Below are positions 23,796 through 31,652 of a DNA stretch of 64,000 nt, one piece after another (the stretch's first letter is position 1; each line of letters begins with the position of its first letter). The notes under the pieces are model-generated. The model ran no database searches. It had not been told where the DNA came from and saw only the letters and a list, made by a program, of their open reading frames with translations. Source of the stretch: Streptomyces seoulensis (GTDB taxonomy: Bacteria; Actinomycetota; Actinomycetes; Streptomycetales; Streptomycetaceae); NCBI RefSeq assembly GCF_022846655.1, contig NZ_AP025667.1, forward strand, positions 3,943,001-4,007,000, given 5' to 3'. A program made the translations under genes and the position numbers.

Positions 23796-24157
23796 GAGCC
23801 GTTACCACCGGCGCCGCCGTCCGCGCCGCCGTCGTGGACACCGGGCTCACCGGCGGCACCGCCGTCGGCCGGGCCCTCGGCGCCGTGGTCCGCACCGTGG
23901 TCGGCGCCGTGGTCCGCGCTGCCGTCCGCGCCTCCGTCATGGGCGCCGGGCACCCCGGCCGCACCGCCGTCGGCGGGACCCTCGGCTCCGCTGTCGGCAC
24001 CGCCGTCGGCTCCGCCGTCGTGGACGCCCGGGACGCCGGCCGCGCCGCCGTCCGCCGGGCCCTCGGCGCTGCCGTCCGCACCGCCGTCGTGAACGCCGGG
24101 CTCGCCTGCCGCGCCGCCGTCCGCGGGGCCCTCGTGCTGGTGATCGGAAGTAGCCAC
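23792..24157 (-). CDS. Gly/Ala/Asp/His-rich repeat peptide coupled to the JmjC oxygenase
   Basis: A 121-residue protein of extreme composition: no Cys, Lys, Arg, Phe, Tyr or Trp. After MATSDHQH come four imperfect repeats at residues 9-31, 32-58, 59-93 and 94-121, each built as EGPADGGAAGxPGxHDGGADG with variable Gly-Ala-Asp tails. Repeat 3 has an extra DHGADHGADHGA run. Each repeat has one invariant HDGGADG, and repeat 3 adds three more His. GTG start with GAGGAGG 4-5 nt upstream; the stop overlaps the TTG of the oxygenase gene. It could be a modified peptide precursor or a metal-binding low-complexity protein. Function unknown. Confidence 0.75.
   Translation of the reverse strand: MATSDHQHEGPADGGAAGEPGVHDGGADGSAEGPADGGAAGVPGVHDGGADGGADSGAEGPADGGAAGVPGAHDGGADGSADHGADHGADHGAEGPADGGAAGEPGVHDGGADGGAGGNGS
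23813..24133 (-). repeat. Tandem coding repeats (four units of ~69-105 bp)
   Basis: These are the DNA counterpart of the four EGPADGGAAGxPGxHDGGADG units. The block GAGGGCCCGGCGGACGG (reading leftward) recurs at the start of each unit. Unit length varies because of extra GADxGA codons. The regular coding phase argues for protein-level selection rather than a non-coding array. Confidence 0.8.
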
Positions 24158-24323
24158 AGTTCCTCCTCGCCGTCGCCGTGATGTGCCCTGCCGCCCGGTC
24201 GACGAGGCCGGTCAGGTCGTCCGGCGGTGCGATGGCACTCCGGCTGGGGCACTGCGACTACCGTCACCCAGAAACCGGCCGACTGCATCCGGTGGGCCAC
24301 GGCCGGCATCCGGACCCGGCGGC

Positions 24324-24911
24324 TCAGCCGGCCACGGCGTCCGTGCCGCGCGGCCTGCCGCCTTCCGCCAGCGCGTCGGCGGCCCGGCTCCGGCAGGCCC
24401 GGAAGCGCTGCAGGTACGACCGCGCCATGGGCCCCGGCGGCACTCCTCGGGCGAAGGCCCGCATGTTCCGTTCGCCCGCGTTGTAGCCGAGGGCGAGCAG
24501 TTCGTCGCGGCTGTACTGGCGCACATGGCGCCGGGGAAGGACCCGGTCGAGGTCGCCGAGGTGCAGGGCCGCCACGCGGACGGCGAACGCGGGGTCGTCC
24601 CGCAGGTCCTGCCACCGGCCCGACAGGCCGTGCGCGCGCCGGACCGACTCGAACGCCGCCCGGTGCATGTTGGCCACGCCGAAGGACGCGCCGGGCTTCC
24701 ACCACTGCCAGAGCCGTTCGAGCAGCGGGTGGTGCGGTTTGTACGCCTCGTTGTGCAGCACGGTCATCAGCAGTACCGGGGAGACCCCGGCCGCCTCGGC
24801 GGCACGCGCCACGGTCCCGGCGTAGTCGGCCGGATCGTAGCCTCCGGGCAGCAGGGGCGGCGTCGGGGCACCGCTGCGTCCGTCCGCTGCCGAAGTCGGT
24901 CCTCTACCCAT
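24324..24911 (-). CDS. Lytic transglycosylase-like (SLT domain) protein
   Basis: A 195-residue protein. VLLMTVLHNEAYKP supplies the catalytic Glu of the lysozyme-like SLT fold. ASFGVANMHRAAF corresponds to the conserved G-x-xN/QxxP-type segment and LLALGYNAGERNM to the typical A-YNAG motif. The family cleaves peptidoglycan to 1,6-anhydro-muropeptides. No signal peptide is seen at the chosen ATG (24911, GAGGG 8 nt upstream), so a cytoplasmic form or non-classical export would have to be assumed. The C-terminus is Arg/Ala-rich. Confidence 0.75.
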   Translation of the reverse strand: MGRGPTSAADGRSGAPTPPLLPGGYDPADYAGTVARAAEAAGVSPVLLMTVLHNEAYKPHHPLLERLWQWWKPGASFGVANMHRAAFESVRRAHGLSGRWQDLRDDPAFAVRVAALHLGDLDRVLPRRHVRQYSRDELLALGYNAGERNMRAFARGVPPGPMARSYLQRFRACRSRAADALAEGGRPRGTDAVAG

Positions 24912-24995
24912 GCCCACGGCCCTCTTCCCCTGCCACCAGCCGGACGGCGGCGCGCCCGCCGTCCCGTGGCCTCCAAGTGCCCGTGCGCCGCGGGC

Positions 24996-25829
24996 TCAAT
25001 CCCTCCCGGTCCCCTGCCGGGGTGCGGTGCGGCCGACTCCCGCGTACACCCAGTACTCCGTCGGATTGTCCGGCAGCGCCCCGGCCGGGTCCGGACGCCA
25101 CAGCGGGACGTGGACCAGGCCGGGCTCCGCGAGGTCGAAGCCGGTGAAGAGGCCGAGGATCTCGTCGTGGGAGCGGGCGGTCACCGGGGAGGTGGCGCGG
25201 GACCGGTAGAGCTGCCCGACGGCGGCGGCCGTGTCGGGGCGGTCCTGGTTGGTGGCGTGGGACATCGCCAGCCAGCTCCCCTCGGGCAGGGCGTCCCGGA
25301 AGGCGCCCACGATGCCGCTGGGGTCCTCCTCGGGCGTGATGAAGTGCAGGATCGTGATCATCAGGACGGCGACGGGCTGCCCGAAGTCGATCAGCTTGCG
25401 CAGCTTGGGCGAGTCCAGGATGTCGGCGGGCCGGCGGATGTCGCCGTCGACGATGTCCGCGTGCGGGTTGTCGGCGAGCAGGGACGCGCTGTGCGCCACG
25501 GCCACGGGGTCGTTGTCGACGTACACCACGCGGGCGTCCGGGTCGGCCGCCTGTGCCACCTCGTGGACGTTGCCCTGGGTGGGGATGCCCGAGCCCAGGT
25601 CGATGAACTGCCGCACCCCCGAGTCGATCAGGAAGCGCACGGCACGGCCGAGGAAGTCCCGGTTGGCGCGGGCCAGGGTGCGCACCTGGGGGTCGATGGC
25701 GGTGAAGGCGGCCACCGCCTCCCGGTCTATGGCGAAGTTGTGCTGTCCGCCGAGCATGGCGTCGTACATCCTGGCCACGCTCGCCTTGTCGGGCTCTGCG
25801 CCAAATCCCGTGACCGCGCTGTCGGACAT
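24996..25829 (-). CDS. DUF574-type SAM-dependent methyltransferase
   Basis: A 277-residue protein. SVARMYDAMLGGQHNFAID is the N-terminal hallmark of DUF574 (Methyltransf_19). QFIDLGSGIPTQGNVHEVAQ is the SAM-binding motif I and VVYVDNDPVAVAHS the acidic strand that holds the ribose. The family is greatly expanded in streptomycetes and its substrates are mostly unknown. GGGAG precedes the ATG at 25829. A paralogue lies at 29.1-29.9 kb. It diverges from the SpoIIE-type phosphatase gene. Confidence 0.9.
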   Translation of the reverse strand: MSDSAVTGFGAEPDKASVARMYDAMLGGQHNFAIDREAVAAFTAIDPQVRTLARANRDFLGRAVRFLIDSGVRQFIDLGSGIPTQGNVHEVAQAADPDARVVYVDNDPVAVAHSASLLADNPHADIVDGDIRRPADILDSPKLRKLIDFGQPVAVLMITILHFITPEEDPSGIVGAFRDALPEGSWLAMSHATNQDRPDTAAAVGQLYRSRATSPVTARSHDEILGLFTGFDLAEPGLVHVPLWRPDPAGALPDNPTEYWVYAGVGRTAPRQGTGRD

Positions 25830-25972
25830 CGCAACTCCCGTCTCCTGCACCTCACTTGACGGGTCATCATATAGTTGCCCGCAACGACGAGCGACGCCCC
25901 GCCCTCCTGCCGCGCGGCCGTCGTCCTCACCCCCGGAAAGGCACGACTCTGCGGAACGACCCGCGCAGCCGC

Positions 25973-27304
25973 ATGGACGAATCACCCGCCGCCCGGCCCC
26001 GGCCGCGCCGGCAGCTCCTCTCCCCCGCCGCCGACGCGATCGGCTCCGCGCTGGATCTGCCGCTGACCGGCAGCCAGTTCACGCACGCGCTGACGCCCGC
26101 CTTCGCCGACGCGGCCTCGGTGTACCTGCTGGAGCGGTGGCGCCGGGGCGAGAGCGCGGGCGCGACCGCCGACCCGCCGCGTATCGAGGCGCACCGGCTG
26201 GCGCTGCGGGTGGGCGCGGACGCGCGCGAGGACTGGGAGAAGCTGCTGCCGGTCGGCGAGGTGATCGTCTTCCCCCGCGAGACGCCGTACGCCCGTGCGA
26301 TGACCTCCGGGCAGGCGCAGTTGCTCGACTCGGTGGACCCGCACACCTCCGCGCGGCTGATCGCCTCCGGCAGCGGGGACGCACGGGTCGGTGAGCTGCT
26401 GCGGACGGCTTCCTTCCTCGTCGTGCCGCTGCGGCTGCGGGGCGTCGCCATCGGCTTCGTCGCCTGCACCCGCGGGCCGGACCGGGCGCCGTTCGCCTCC
26501 GCCGAGGCGGCGGCCGTGGAGGCGCTGGCGGCACGGGCCTCGGTCGCGCTGGACAACGCCCGCCGCTACGAGCACGAGCGGCGCACCACCCTGGCCATCC
26601 GGGGCAGCCTGCCGTCCGGGGCGCTCCGCAGTTTCGAGGGCTGCCAGGTCGGCCACGGCTCCCTGCCCGCCGGACAGGACACGGTGATCGGCGGCGACTG
26701 GTACGACGCGCTGCGGCGGCCGGACGGCCGGATCAGCCTGATCGTGGGCGACGCCATGGGCCACGGCCCGGAGTCCGCCGTCGCCATGCTGCAACTACGT
26801 ACCGCCGTGCGGGCGTTCGCCGGATTCGACATACCGGCGGTCGATCTCGTGCGGCGGCTCGACGCGCTCGCCCATGACACGCCGGGCGCCTCCTTCGCCA
26901 CCTGTGTCTACGCCGAGTGGTCGCCGGAGGAACACACCTGCACCGTGGTGAGCGCGGGCCATCCTCCCCCGCTGCTGCGCGGCCCGGACGGCAGGACCGC
27001 CCCGGTCGCCCTGACCGAGCCCGGACTCCCCCTGGGGCTCGGCACGGGCCACTACGAGGCGACGGTGTTCACCGTCCCCGAGCCGGCTCTGCTGGTGCTC
27101 TACAGCGACGGTCTGGTCGAGTCCCGCGACGCCGACATCGACCACCAGATCTCCCGCCTGGCGGGCTCCCTGGACGCGGCCGTCGCCGAGCTGGGCACCG
27201 ACCTGCCGGCACTGTGCGAGCACCTGCTGAACAGTCCGTCCGGCACGAGCGGCGCGGACGACCGCACCCTGCTGCTGGCCGCACTGACGCCCGCCGGGAC
27301 CTGA
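25973..27304 (+). CDS. GAF/SpoIIE-type PP2C serine phosphatase
   Basis: A 443-residue protein. Residues ~50-190 are a GAF-like sensor (FVACTRGPDRAPF, ALAARASVALDNARRYEHER). Residues ~205-440 are a PP2C-type SpoIIE phosphatase with GGDWYDALRRPDGR, IVGDAMGHGPESAV and SAGHPPPLL plus the terminal DDRTLLLAAL; these Asp residues bind the two metal ions. Such enzymes dephosphorylate STAS anti-anti-sigma factors. Neighbouring anti-sigma-type ATPase (27.3 kb) and STAS protein (16.6 kb) are possible partners. The ATG at 25973 lacks a clear ribosome site, so the start is uncertain. Confidence 0.88.
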   Translation: MDESPAARPRPRRQLLSPAADAIGSALDLPLTGSQFTHALTPAFADAASVYLLERWRRGESAGATADPPRIEAHRLALRVGADAREDWEKLLPVGEVIVFPRETPYARAMTSGQAQLLDSVDPHTSARLIASGSGDARVGELLRTASFLVVPLRLRGVAIGFVACTRGPDRAPFASAEAAAVEALAARASVALDNARRYEHERRTTLAIRGSLPSGALRSFEGCQVGHGSLPAGQDTVIGGDWYDALRRPDGRISLIVGDAMGHGPESAVAMLQLRTAVRAFAGFDIPAVDLVRRLDALAHDTPGASFATCVYAEWSPEEHTCTVVSAGHPPPLLRGPDGRTAPVALTEPGLPLGLGTGHYEATVFTVPEPALLVLYSDGLVESRDADIDHQISRLAGSLDAAVAELGTDLPALCEHLLNSPSGTSGADDRTLLLAALTPAGT

Positions 27305-27310
27305 TCCGCG

Positions 27311-27751
27311 TCAGGAACTCAGCGTCGCCCACACCGCGTTGCCGCTGGTGAGCCTGGAGCGGTCGACGCCCCAGAAGTCGGCGAGCTGTTCGACCAGCAG
27401 GAGCCCGCGGCCGCCCTCGTCGTCGGGGCCCGCGTCGCGCCGGGAGAGGCCCTGGCCGGAGTAGTCGTGGTCGTGCACCTCGATGCGCAGGCGTCCGGCG
27501 CCGACGAGGCCGATGCCGCACAGGATGCGCACGCTGGAGGTGTGCAGGACCGCGTTGGTGGCGAGTTCGGACACGAGCAGCACGGCGTCCGCGCGCAGCT
27601 CTCCGGGCAGCAGCCACCCGGTCAGCCGTTCCCGCATGGAGCGGCGGGCGATCCTGACGCTGGAGTGGTGCGATCGCAGGGTGATCCAGTGCGTGTGGTC
27701 CGGGTCGGCGATGTCCAACAGGTCGGGTGAGGAGGTCGTGGTGGGGGGCAC
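27311..27751 (-). CDS. Anti-sigma-factor-type ATP-binding protein (HATPase_c, RsbW-like)
   Basis: A 146-residue single-domain protein. VLLVSELATNAVLHT is the N box of GHKL ATPases and GRGLLLVEQLADFWGV the G box; VHDHDYSGQG lies between them. This short type is a protein serine kinase or anti-sigma regulator in streptomycetes. The GTG at 27751 has GGAAGG 8 nt upstream; another GTG at 27778 would add nine residues without a site. It converges with the SpoIIE phosphatase with a 6-nt gap and diverges from the XRE/DUF397 pair. Confidence 0.87.
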   Translation of the reverse strand: MPPTTTSSPDLLDIADPDHTHWITLRSHHSSVRIARRSMRERLTGWLLPGELRADAVLLVSELATNAVLHTSSVRILCGIGLVGAGRLRIEVHDHDYSGQGLSRRDAGPDDEGGRGLLLVEQLADFWGVDRSRLTSGNAVWATLSS

Positions 27752-27877
27752 GGTGGTTGCCTTCCGTGAGGCGGTCACTCAAGTAACTATGCTCGCAACT
27801 GAGTTCAGGCTGCAACCGACTCCCTGATAATTACAGAGAGCCGCTATCCGTCTGGTTGATTCACCAACTCCCTGTCA

Positions 27878-27891
27878 CACTCGTACGAGTG
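27878..27891. promoter_or_regulatory. Perfect 14-bp palindrome CACTCGTACGAGTG
   Basis: It is self-complementary and ends 22 nt upstream of the GTG start of the XRE regulator, just before its ribosome site. This is a good position for autoregulation by the XRE protein. Confidence 0.5.
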
Positions 27892-27913
27892 ACAGCCCAT
27901 CAGGAGGTAGGGC

Positions 27914-28792
27914 GTGAGTGAAGGCCGTTCGAGCGCGGGCAGCACCGGCAGTGCGCCCACCGTGCTGCGCATGGTCCTGGGCCGCAGGCTCCAGGAGCGG
28001 CGCCAGGAGGCGGGCGTCTCCCTGGACGAAGCGGCCCGGGCGCTGAGGGTCACGTCCCTGACCATCCGCCGGCTGGAGAAGGCGGAGGTGGCGCTCAAGC
28101 CCCTCTACGTGGAGAAGCTGCTCGACACCTACGGCGCCGACCGGCAGGAGCGGGACGAGTTCGTCGCCTTCGCCGAGCGGGCCAACGAGCCCGGCTGGTG
28201 GCACGCCTACCGCGATGTGGTGCCGGGCTGGTTCAGCGCGTACGTGAGTCTGGAGACCGGCGCCAAGACCCTGCGCACCTACGAGCCGCACTACGTGACG
28301 GGACTGCTCCAGACCCACGCGTACGCGCGCGCCGTGCTCGGCGGCGGTTTCCCCAACGACGGCGACGAGGATCTGGCGCGCCGCGTGGACCTGCGGCTGC
28401 GCCGTCAGGCCCTGCTGGAGCGCGCCGACTCGCCGACGCTGTGGGTCGTGATGGAGGAGGCCGTCCTGCACCGGGCGGTGGGCGGACCCGAGGTGATGCG
28501 GGAGCAGATCGAACGGCTGCTGGAGCTCTCGGAGCTGGACCACGTCAGCGTCGATGTCGTCCCGTTCACCGCCGGTGCCCACGTGGGCGCGTGCGCGCCG
28601 TTCACGTACTTCCGCTTCGAGGAGCCGGAGCTGCCGGACATCGTCTACAGCGAGATCCTCTCCGGCGCGATGTACCTGGACCAGCGCTCCGACGTCGTGG
28701 CCCATCTGGAGGCGCACAACCGCATGTCCCTGCTGACCTCCGACGCGCAGAGCAGGGCGCTGTTGAACCGCATGCGCAAGGAGTACTCATGA
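27914..28792 (+). CDS. XRE-family regulator with DUF5753 domain
   Basis: A 292-residue protein. The HTH spans ~20-75 (LGRRLQERRQEAGVSLDEAA, LTIRRLEKAEVAL). The rest is the DUF5753 domain (RTYEPHYVTGLLQTHAYARA, PFTAGAHVGACAPFTYFRF, SEILSGAMYLDQRSDVVAHL). In Streptomyces such proteins pair with small DUF397 partners (WhiJ/AbaA-like modules) in development or antibiotic control. The GTG start has AGGAGG 6 nt upstream. Its stop overlaps the DUF397 start (ATGA). Confidence 0.93.
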   Translation: MSEGRSSAGSTGSAPTVLRMVLGRRLQERRQEAGVSLDEAARALRVTSLTIRRLEKAEVALKPLYVEKLLDTYGADRQERDEFVAFAERANEPGWWHAYRDVVPGWFSAYVSLETGAKTLRTYEPHYVTGLLQTHAYARAVLGGGFPNDGDEDLARRVDLRLRRQALLERADSPTLWVVMEEAVLHRAVGGPEVMREQIERLLELSELDHVSVDVVPFTAGAHVGACAPFTYFRFEEPELPDIVYSEILSGAMYLDQRSDVVAHLEAHNRMSLLTSDAQSRALLNRMRKEYS

Positions 28793-29046
28793 CCACCATC
28801 GACGACCGTGGCCACGCCTACAACGGGATGCCCGCCTCCGACCTCGGCGAGCAGGGCTGGGAGTCCCCGTGGAGCGGCCCGAACGGCGGCCAGTGCGTGC
28901 AGACCAAGCAGCTCGCCGACGGCCGGGTGGCCCTGCGCCAGTCGACCGACCCCGCCGGACCCGCGCTGATCTACACCCCGGAGGAGATCACCGCGTTCGT
29001 CGCGGGGGTCAAGCGGGGCCTCGCCGACCATCTGACCACCGGCTGA
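28789..29046 (+). CDS. DUF397 small acidic partner protein
   Basis: An 85-residue protein. WESPWSGPNGGQCVQTKQLADGRVALRQSTDPAGPALIYT corresponds to the DUF397 core (W-x-K-S-x-S-x-x-x-x-x-CVEV...VRDSKDP-x-G-P-x-L-x-F in typical members), then EEITAFVAGVKRG. It is translationally coupled to the XRE gene by the ATGA overlap. The family is thought to modulate or antagonise the partner regulator, toxin-antitoxin-like in layout. Confidence 0.92.
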   Translation: MTTIDDRGHAYNGMPASDLGEQGWESPWSGPNGGQCVQTKQLADGRVALRQSTDPAGPALIYTPEEITAFVAGVKRGLADHLTTG

Positions 29047-29081
29047 CTTCTCCCCCCACGCACACACCGAAGAGGAACAGG

Positions 29082-29888
29082 ATGACCGACTCACCCGCGG
29101 CGCGGGACATCGACACCAGCCGGCCCCACTCCGCCCGGATGTACGACTACTACCTGGGCGGCAAGGACCACTTCGAGACGGACAAGCACGCCGCGGAGGC
29201 GGTGGCGTCGGTCTATCCCGGCATATTCGTGTGTGCCCGCGAGAACCGCGCCTTCATGCACCGCGCCACCCGGGTCCTCGCCCGGGAGCACGGCATCCGG
29301 CAGTGGCTGGACATCGGCACCGGCATCCCCACCGAGCCGAACCTGCACCAGGTGGCCCAGTCCGTGGTCGCCGACGCGCGGGTGGTGTACGCCGACAACG
29401 ACCCGCTCGTCCTCAAGTACGCCGAGCGTCTGATGCGCAGCACCGCCGAGGGCCGCACCGCGTACATCGAGGCGGACGTCAACGATCCGCAGTCGCTGCT
29501 GGACGCCCCCGAGCTGACCGACGTCCTGGACACGGAGCAGCCGGTGGCGCTGTCCCTGAACGCCCTGATGCACTTCGTGCCGGACGACCGGGACCCGTAC
29601 GGCATCGTCGGCCGGCTGCTGGACGTGCTCCCCTCCGGCAGCGCGCTCGCCCTGAGCCACTGCACGCCCGACTTCGACGCGTCGACCTGGCAGAAGGTCA
29701 CGGACATCTACACCGGCGCCGGGACCCCGGTGCAGTTCCGCTCCCGCGCGGACGTGGCGCGCTTCTTCGACGGGCTGGAGCTGCTGGACCCCGGTGTCTC
29801 GGTGGGCCACCGCTGGCGCCCGGACGCCGAACCGGCCGCCACCGACGCGGAGGTCAGCCTGTGGACCGCGGTGGGCATCAAGCCGTAG
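29082..29888 (+). CDS. DUF574-type SAM-dependent methyltransferase (second copy)
   Basis: A 268-residue protein with the same architecture as the one at 25.0-25.8 kb: SARMYDYYLGGKDHFETDKH, QWLDIGTGIPTEPNLHQVAQ (motif I), VVYADNDPLVLKYAERLM. Divergence is substantial, so the duplication is old. RBS AGAGGA 5 nt before the ATG at 29082. It follows the DUF397 gene by 35 nt and is probably in the same transcript, ending at the hairpin at 29909. Confidence 0.9.
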   Translation: MTDSPAARDIDTSRPHSARMYDYYLGGKDHFETDKHAAEAVASVYPGIFVCARENRAFMHRATRVLAREHGIRQWLDIGTGIPTEPNLHQVAQSVVADARVVYADNDPLVLKYAERLMRSTAEGRTAYIEADVNDPQSLLDAPELTDVLDTEQPVALSLNALMHFVPDDRDPYGIVGRLLDVLPSGSALALSHCTPDFDASTWQKVTDIYTGAGTPVQFRSRADVARFFDGLELLDPGVSVGHRWRPDAEPAATDAEVSLWTAVGIKP

Positions 29889-29908
29889 TACCGGCGGCCG
29901 GAGAAGAC

Positions 29909-29946
29909 GGAACGCCCCCGTGCCGGGTCGGCAGGGGGGGCGTTCC
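29909..29946. terminator. Bidirectional GC hairpin terminator
   Basis: GGAACGCCCCC (29909-29919) and GGGGGCGTTCC (29936-29946) form a perfect 11-bp stem between two convergent genes, which suits a shared terminator. Confidence 0.75.
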
Positions 29947-29968
29947 GTGGTGCGCGGCCTCGCGCGGG

Positions 29969-31465
29969 TCAGAACTTCGGGACCGGAGCCTGGGCCTGGA
30001 CGATCTCCGCGGCCTCCTTCTCCGTCTCCACCGCGGGCGGCGAGCCAGCGAGCGGCTTGTTGGCCGTCTCCTTCATGCACAGCACCGCGACGACACCGAC
30101 GACGGCGGCCGCGGTGGCGTAGTAGGCGGGCATGAGGTTGGTGTGGAAGACGCTGATGAGGTAGGTGATCACCAGCGGGGTCGTGCCGCCGAAGATCGAG
30201 GTGGCGAGGTTGTAGGCCACTGAGAGGGAGCCGTAGCGCACCTGGGTCGGGAAGATCGCCGGGAGCGCCGCCGACATCGTGCCGAGCATCGCCACCAGGG
30301 ACAGCCCCATCATGAGCAGGCCCACGGCGATGAGGACGACGCTGCCCTGCCGGATGAGCAGGAAGGCCGGCACGGACAGGAAGAAGAAGCCGAGCATCCC
30401 CGCCATCAGCAGCGGCTTGCGTCCGAAGCGGTCGGAGAGCCGGCCGACCTGGCTGATGACGCACATCTGGAGCACCATCACCAGCAGCAGGATCAGCAGC
30501 CCGTGGTTGGTGGGGTAGCCCAGCTCGTCCGACAGATAGGTCGGCATGTACGACAGCAGCATGTAGTCGGTGATGTTGTACGCCGCGACGAGCGCGAGGC
30601 ACAGCACCAGCGGCCGCCAGTGCCGGGTGAAGATCTTGCCCAGGTCGGCGGTGGCCGAGGACTCCACCGCGTCGGCGGCGTCGCTCGCGTGGACGTTGCC
30701 GCCCTCCAGCTTCTGGAAGGCCGGCGTCTCGTCCAGCTTGAGCCGCAGGTAGAGGCCGATGAAGCCGAGCGGGGCCGCGACCAGGAAGGGGATGCGCCAG
30801 CCCCAGTGCAGCATCTGGTCGGCGCTGAAGACGGTGTTCAGGACGACGACCAGGCCGGAGGCCCCGACGTATCCGGCGAGCGTGCCGAACTCCAGGAAGC
30901 TGCCGAAGAACCCGCGCCGCTTGTCCGGGGCGTACTCCGCGATGAAGGTGGAGGCGCCGCCGTACTCGCCGCCGGTCGAGAAGCCCTGGATCAGCCGGAA
31001 GAGGATCAGCAGGGCCGGGGCCCACATGCCGATCGCGGCGTGCGAGGGGATCAGCCCGATGGCGAAGGTGCCCACGGCCATCAGGATCATGGTCATGGAC
31101 AGCACGCGCTTACGGCCGATCCTGTCGCCGAGCGGCCCGAAGACCATGCCGCCGAGCGGGCGCACCAGGAAGGCCACGGCGAAGGTGGCGAAGGAGCTGA
31201 GCAACTGCACCGTGTCGTTCCCCGAGGGGAAGAAGACCTTGCCGAGGGTCGCGGCGAGGTAGCTGTAGATGCCGAAGTCGTACCACTCCATGGCGTTGCC
31301 GAGGGCGGCGGCCTTGGTGGCCCGCTTCACGGCGGCCTGATCCGTCACGGTGATGTCGCTGCGGCGCAGCTTGGGGTTGCGCCGTCGCTCGATCGCGCGG
31401 AACAGCACACGGTGGCGTCTGACCGCACCGGGATCCACCGGATCTTCGTTGTCGAGGGCCGCCAT
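29969..31465 (-). CDS. MFS transporter, MHS family (ProP-like)
   Basis: A 498-residue, 12-TM protein with a ~55-residue N-terminal extension. GNAMEWYDFGIYSYLA, GDRIGRKRVLSM, LIQGFSTGGEYGGASTFIAEYAPDKRRG and SDRFGRKPLLM match the MHS family, and the wording is closest to ProP-type proline/betaine symporters. The ATG at 31465 has AAAGGA ~6 nt upstream; an in-frame start 17 codons earlier has none. It diverges from the DHA2-type transporter gene. Confidence 0.9.
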   Translation of the reverse strand: MAALDNEDPVDPGAVRRHRVLFRAIERRRNPKLRRSDITVTDQAAVKRATKAAALGNAMEWYDFGIYSYLAATLGKVFFPSGNDTVQLLSSFATFAVAFLVRPLGGMVFGPLGDRIGRKRVLSMTMILMAVGTFAIGLIPSHAAIGMWAPALLILFRLIQGFSTGGEYGGASTFIAEYAPDKRRGFFGSFLEFGTLAGYVGASGLVVVLNTVFSADQMLHWGWRIPFLVAAPLGFIGLYLRLKLDETPAFQKLEGGNVHASDAADAVESSATADLGKIFTRHWRPLVLCLALVAAYNITDYMLLSYMPTYLSDELGYPTNHGLLILLLVMVLQMCVISQVGRLSDRFGRKPLLMAGMLGFFFLSVPAFLLIRQGSVVLIAVGLLMMGLSLVAMLGTMSAALPAIFPTQVRYGSLSVAYNLATSIFGGTTPLVITYLISVFHTNLMPAYYATAAAVVGVVAVLCMKETANKPLAGSPPAVETEKEAAEIVQAQAPVPKF

Positions 31466-31652
31466 GGGTGTTCCTTTCGCCGTACTCACGTCCAGGCAGA
31501 ACACCTGCACCGTCATCGCCCGCTCAAACGATCCTCTTCACTGCGCGCCCGGGCTGCTACCGAGGGTGATCGAAAAGGGGCCGTACGAGTGCCGGGCGGC
31601 CTGCCGGGGAACTCGATCGCCCGGTGCTGTGTCCCCGGCGAGAGGAGCCCTG

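Noticed and set aside
23800..24150. CRISPR-like or satellite array of ~70-100 bp repeats
   Set aside because: Repeat units keep coding phase, lack unique spacers of constant size, and encode the repeat peptide next to a coupled enzyme gene.
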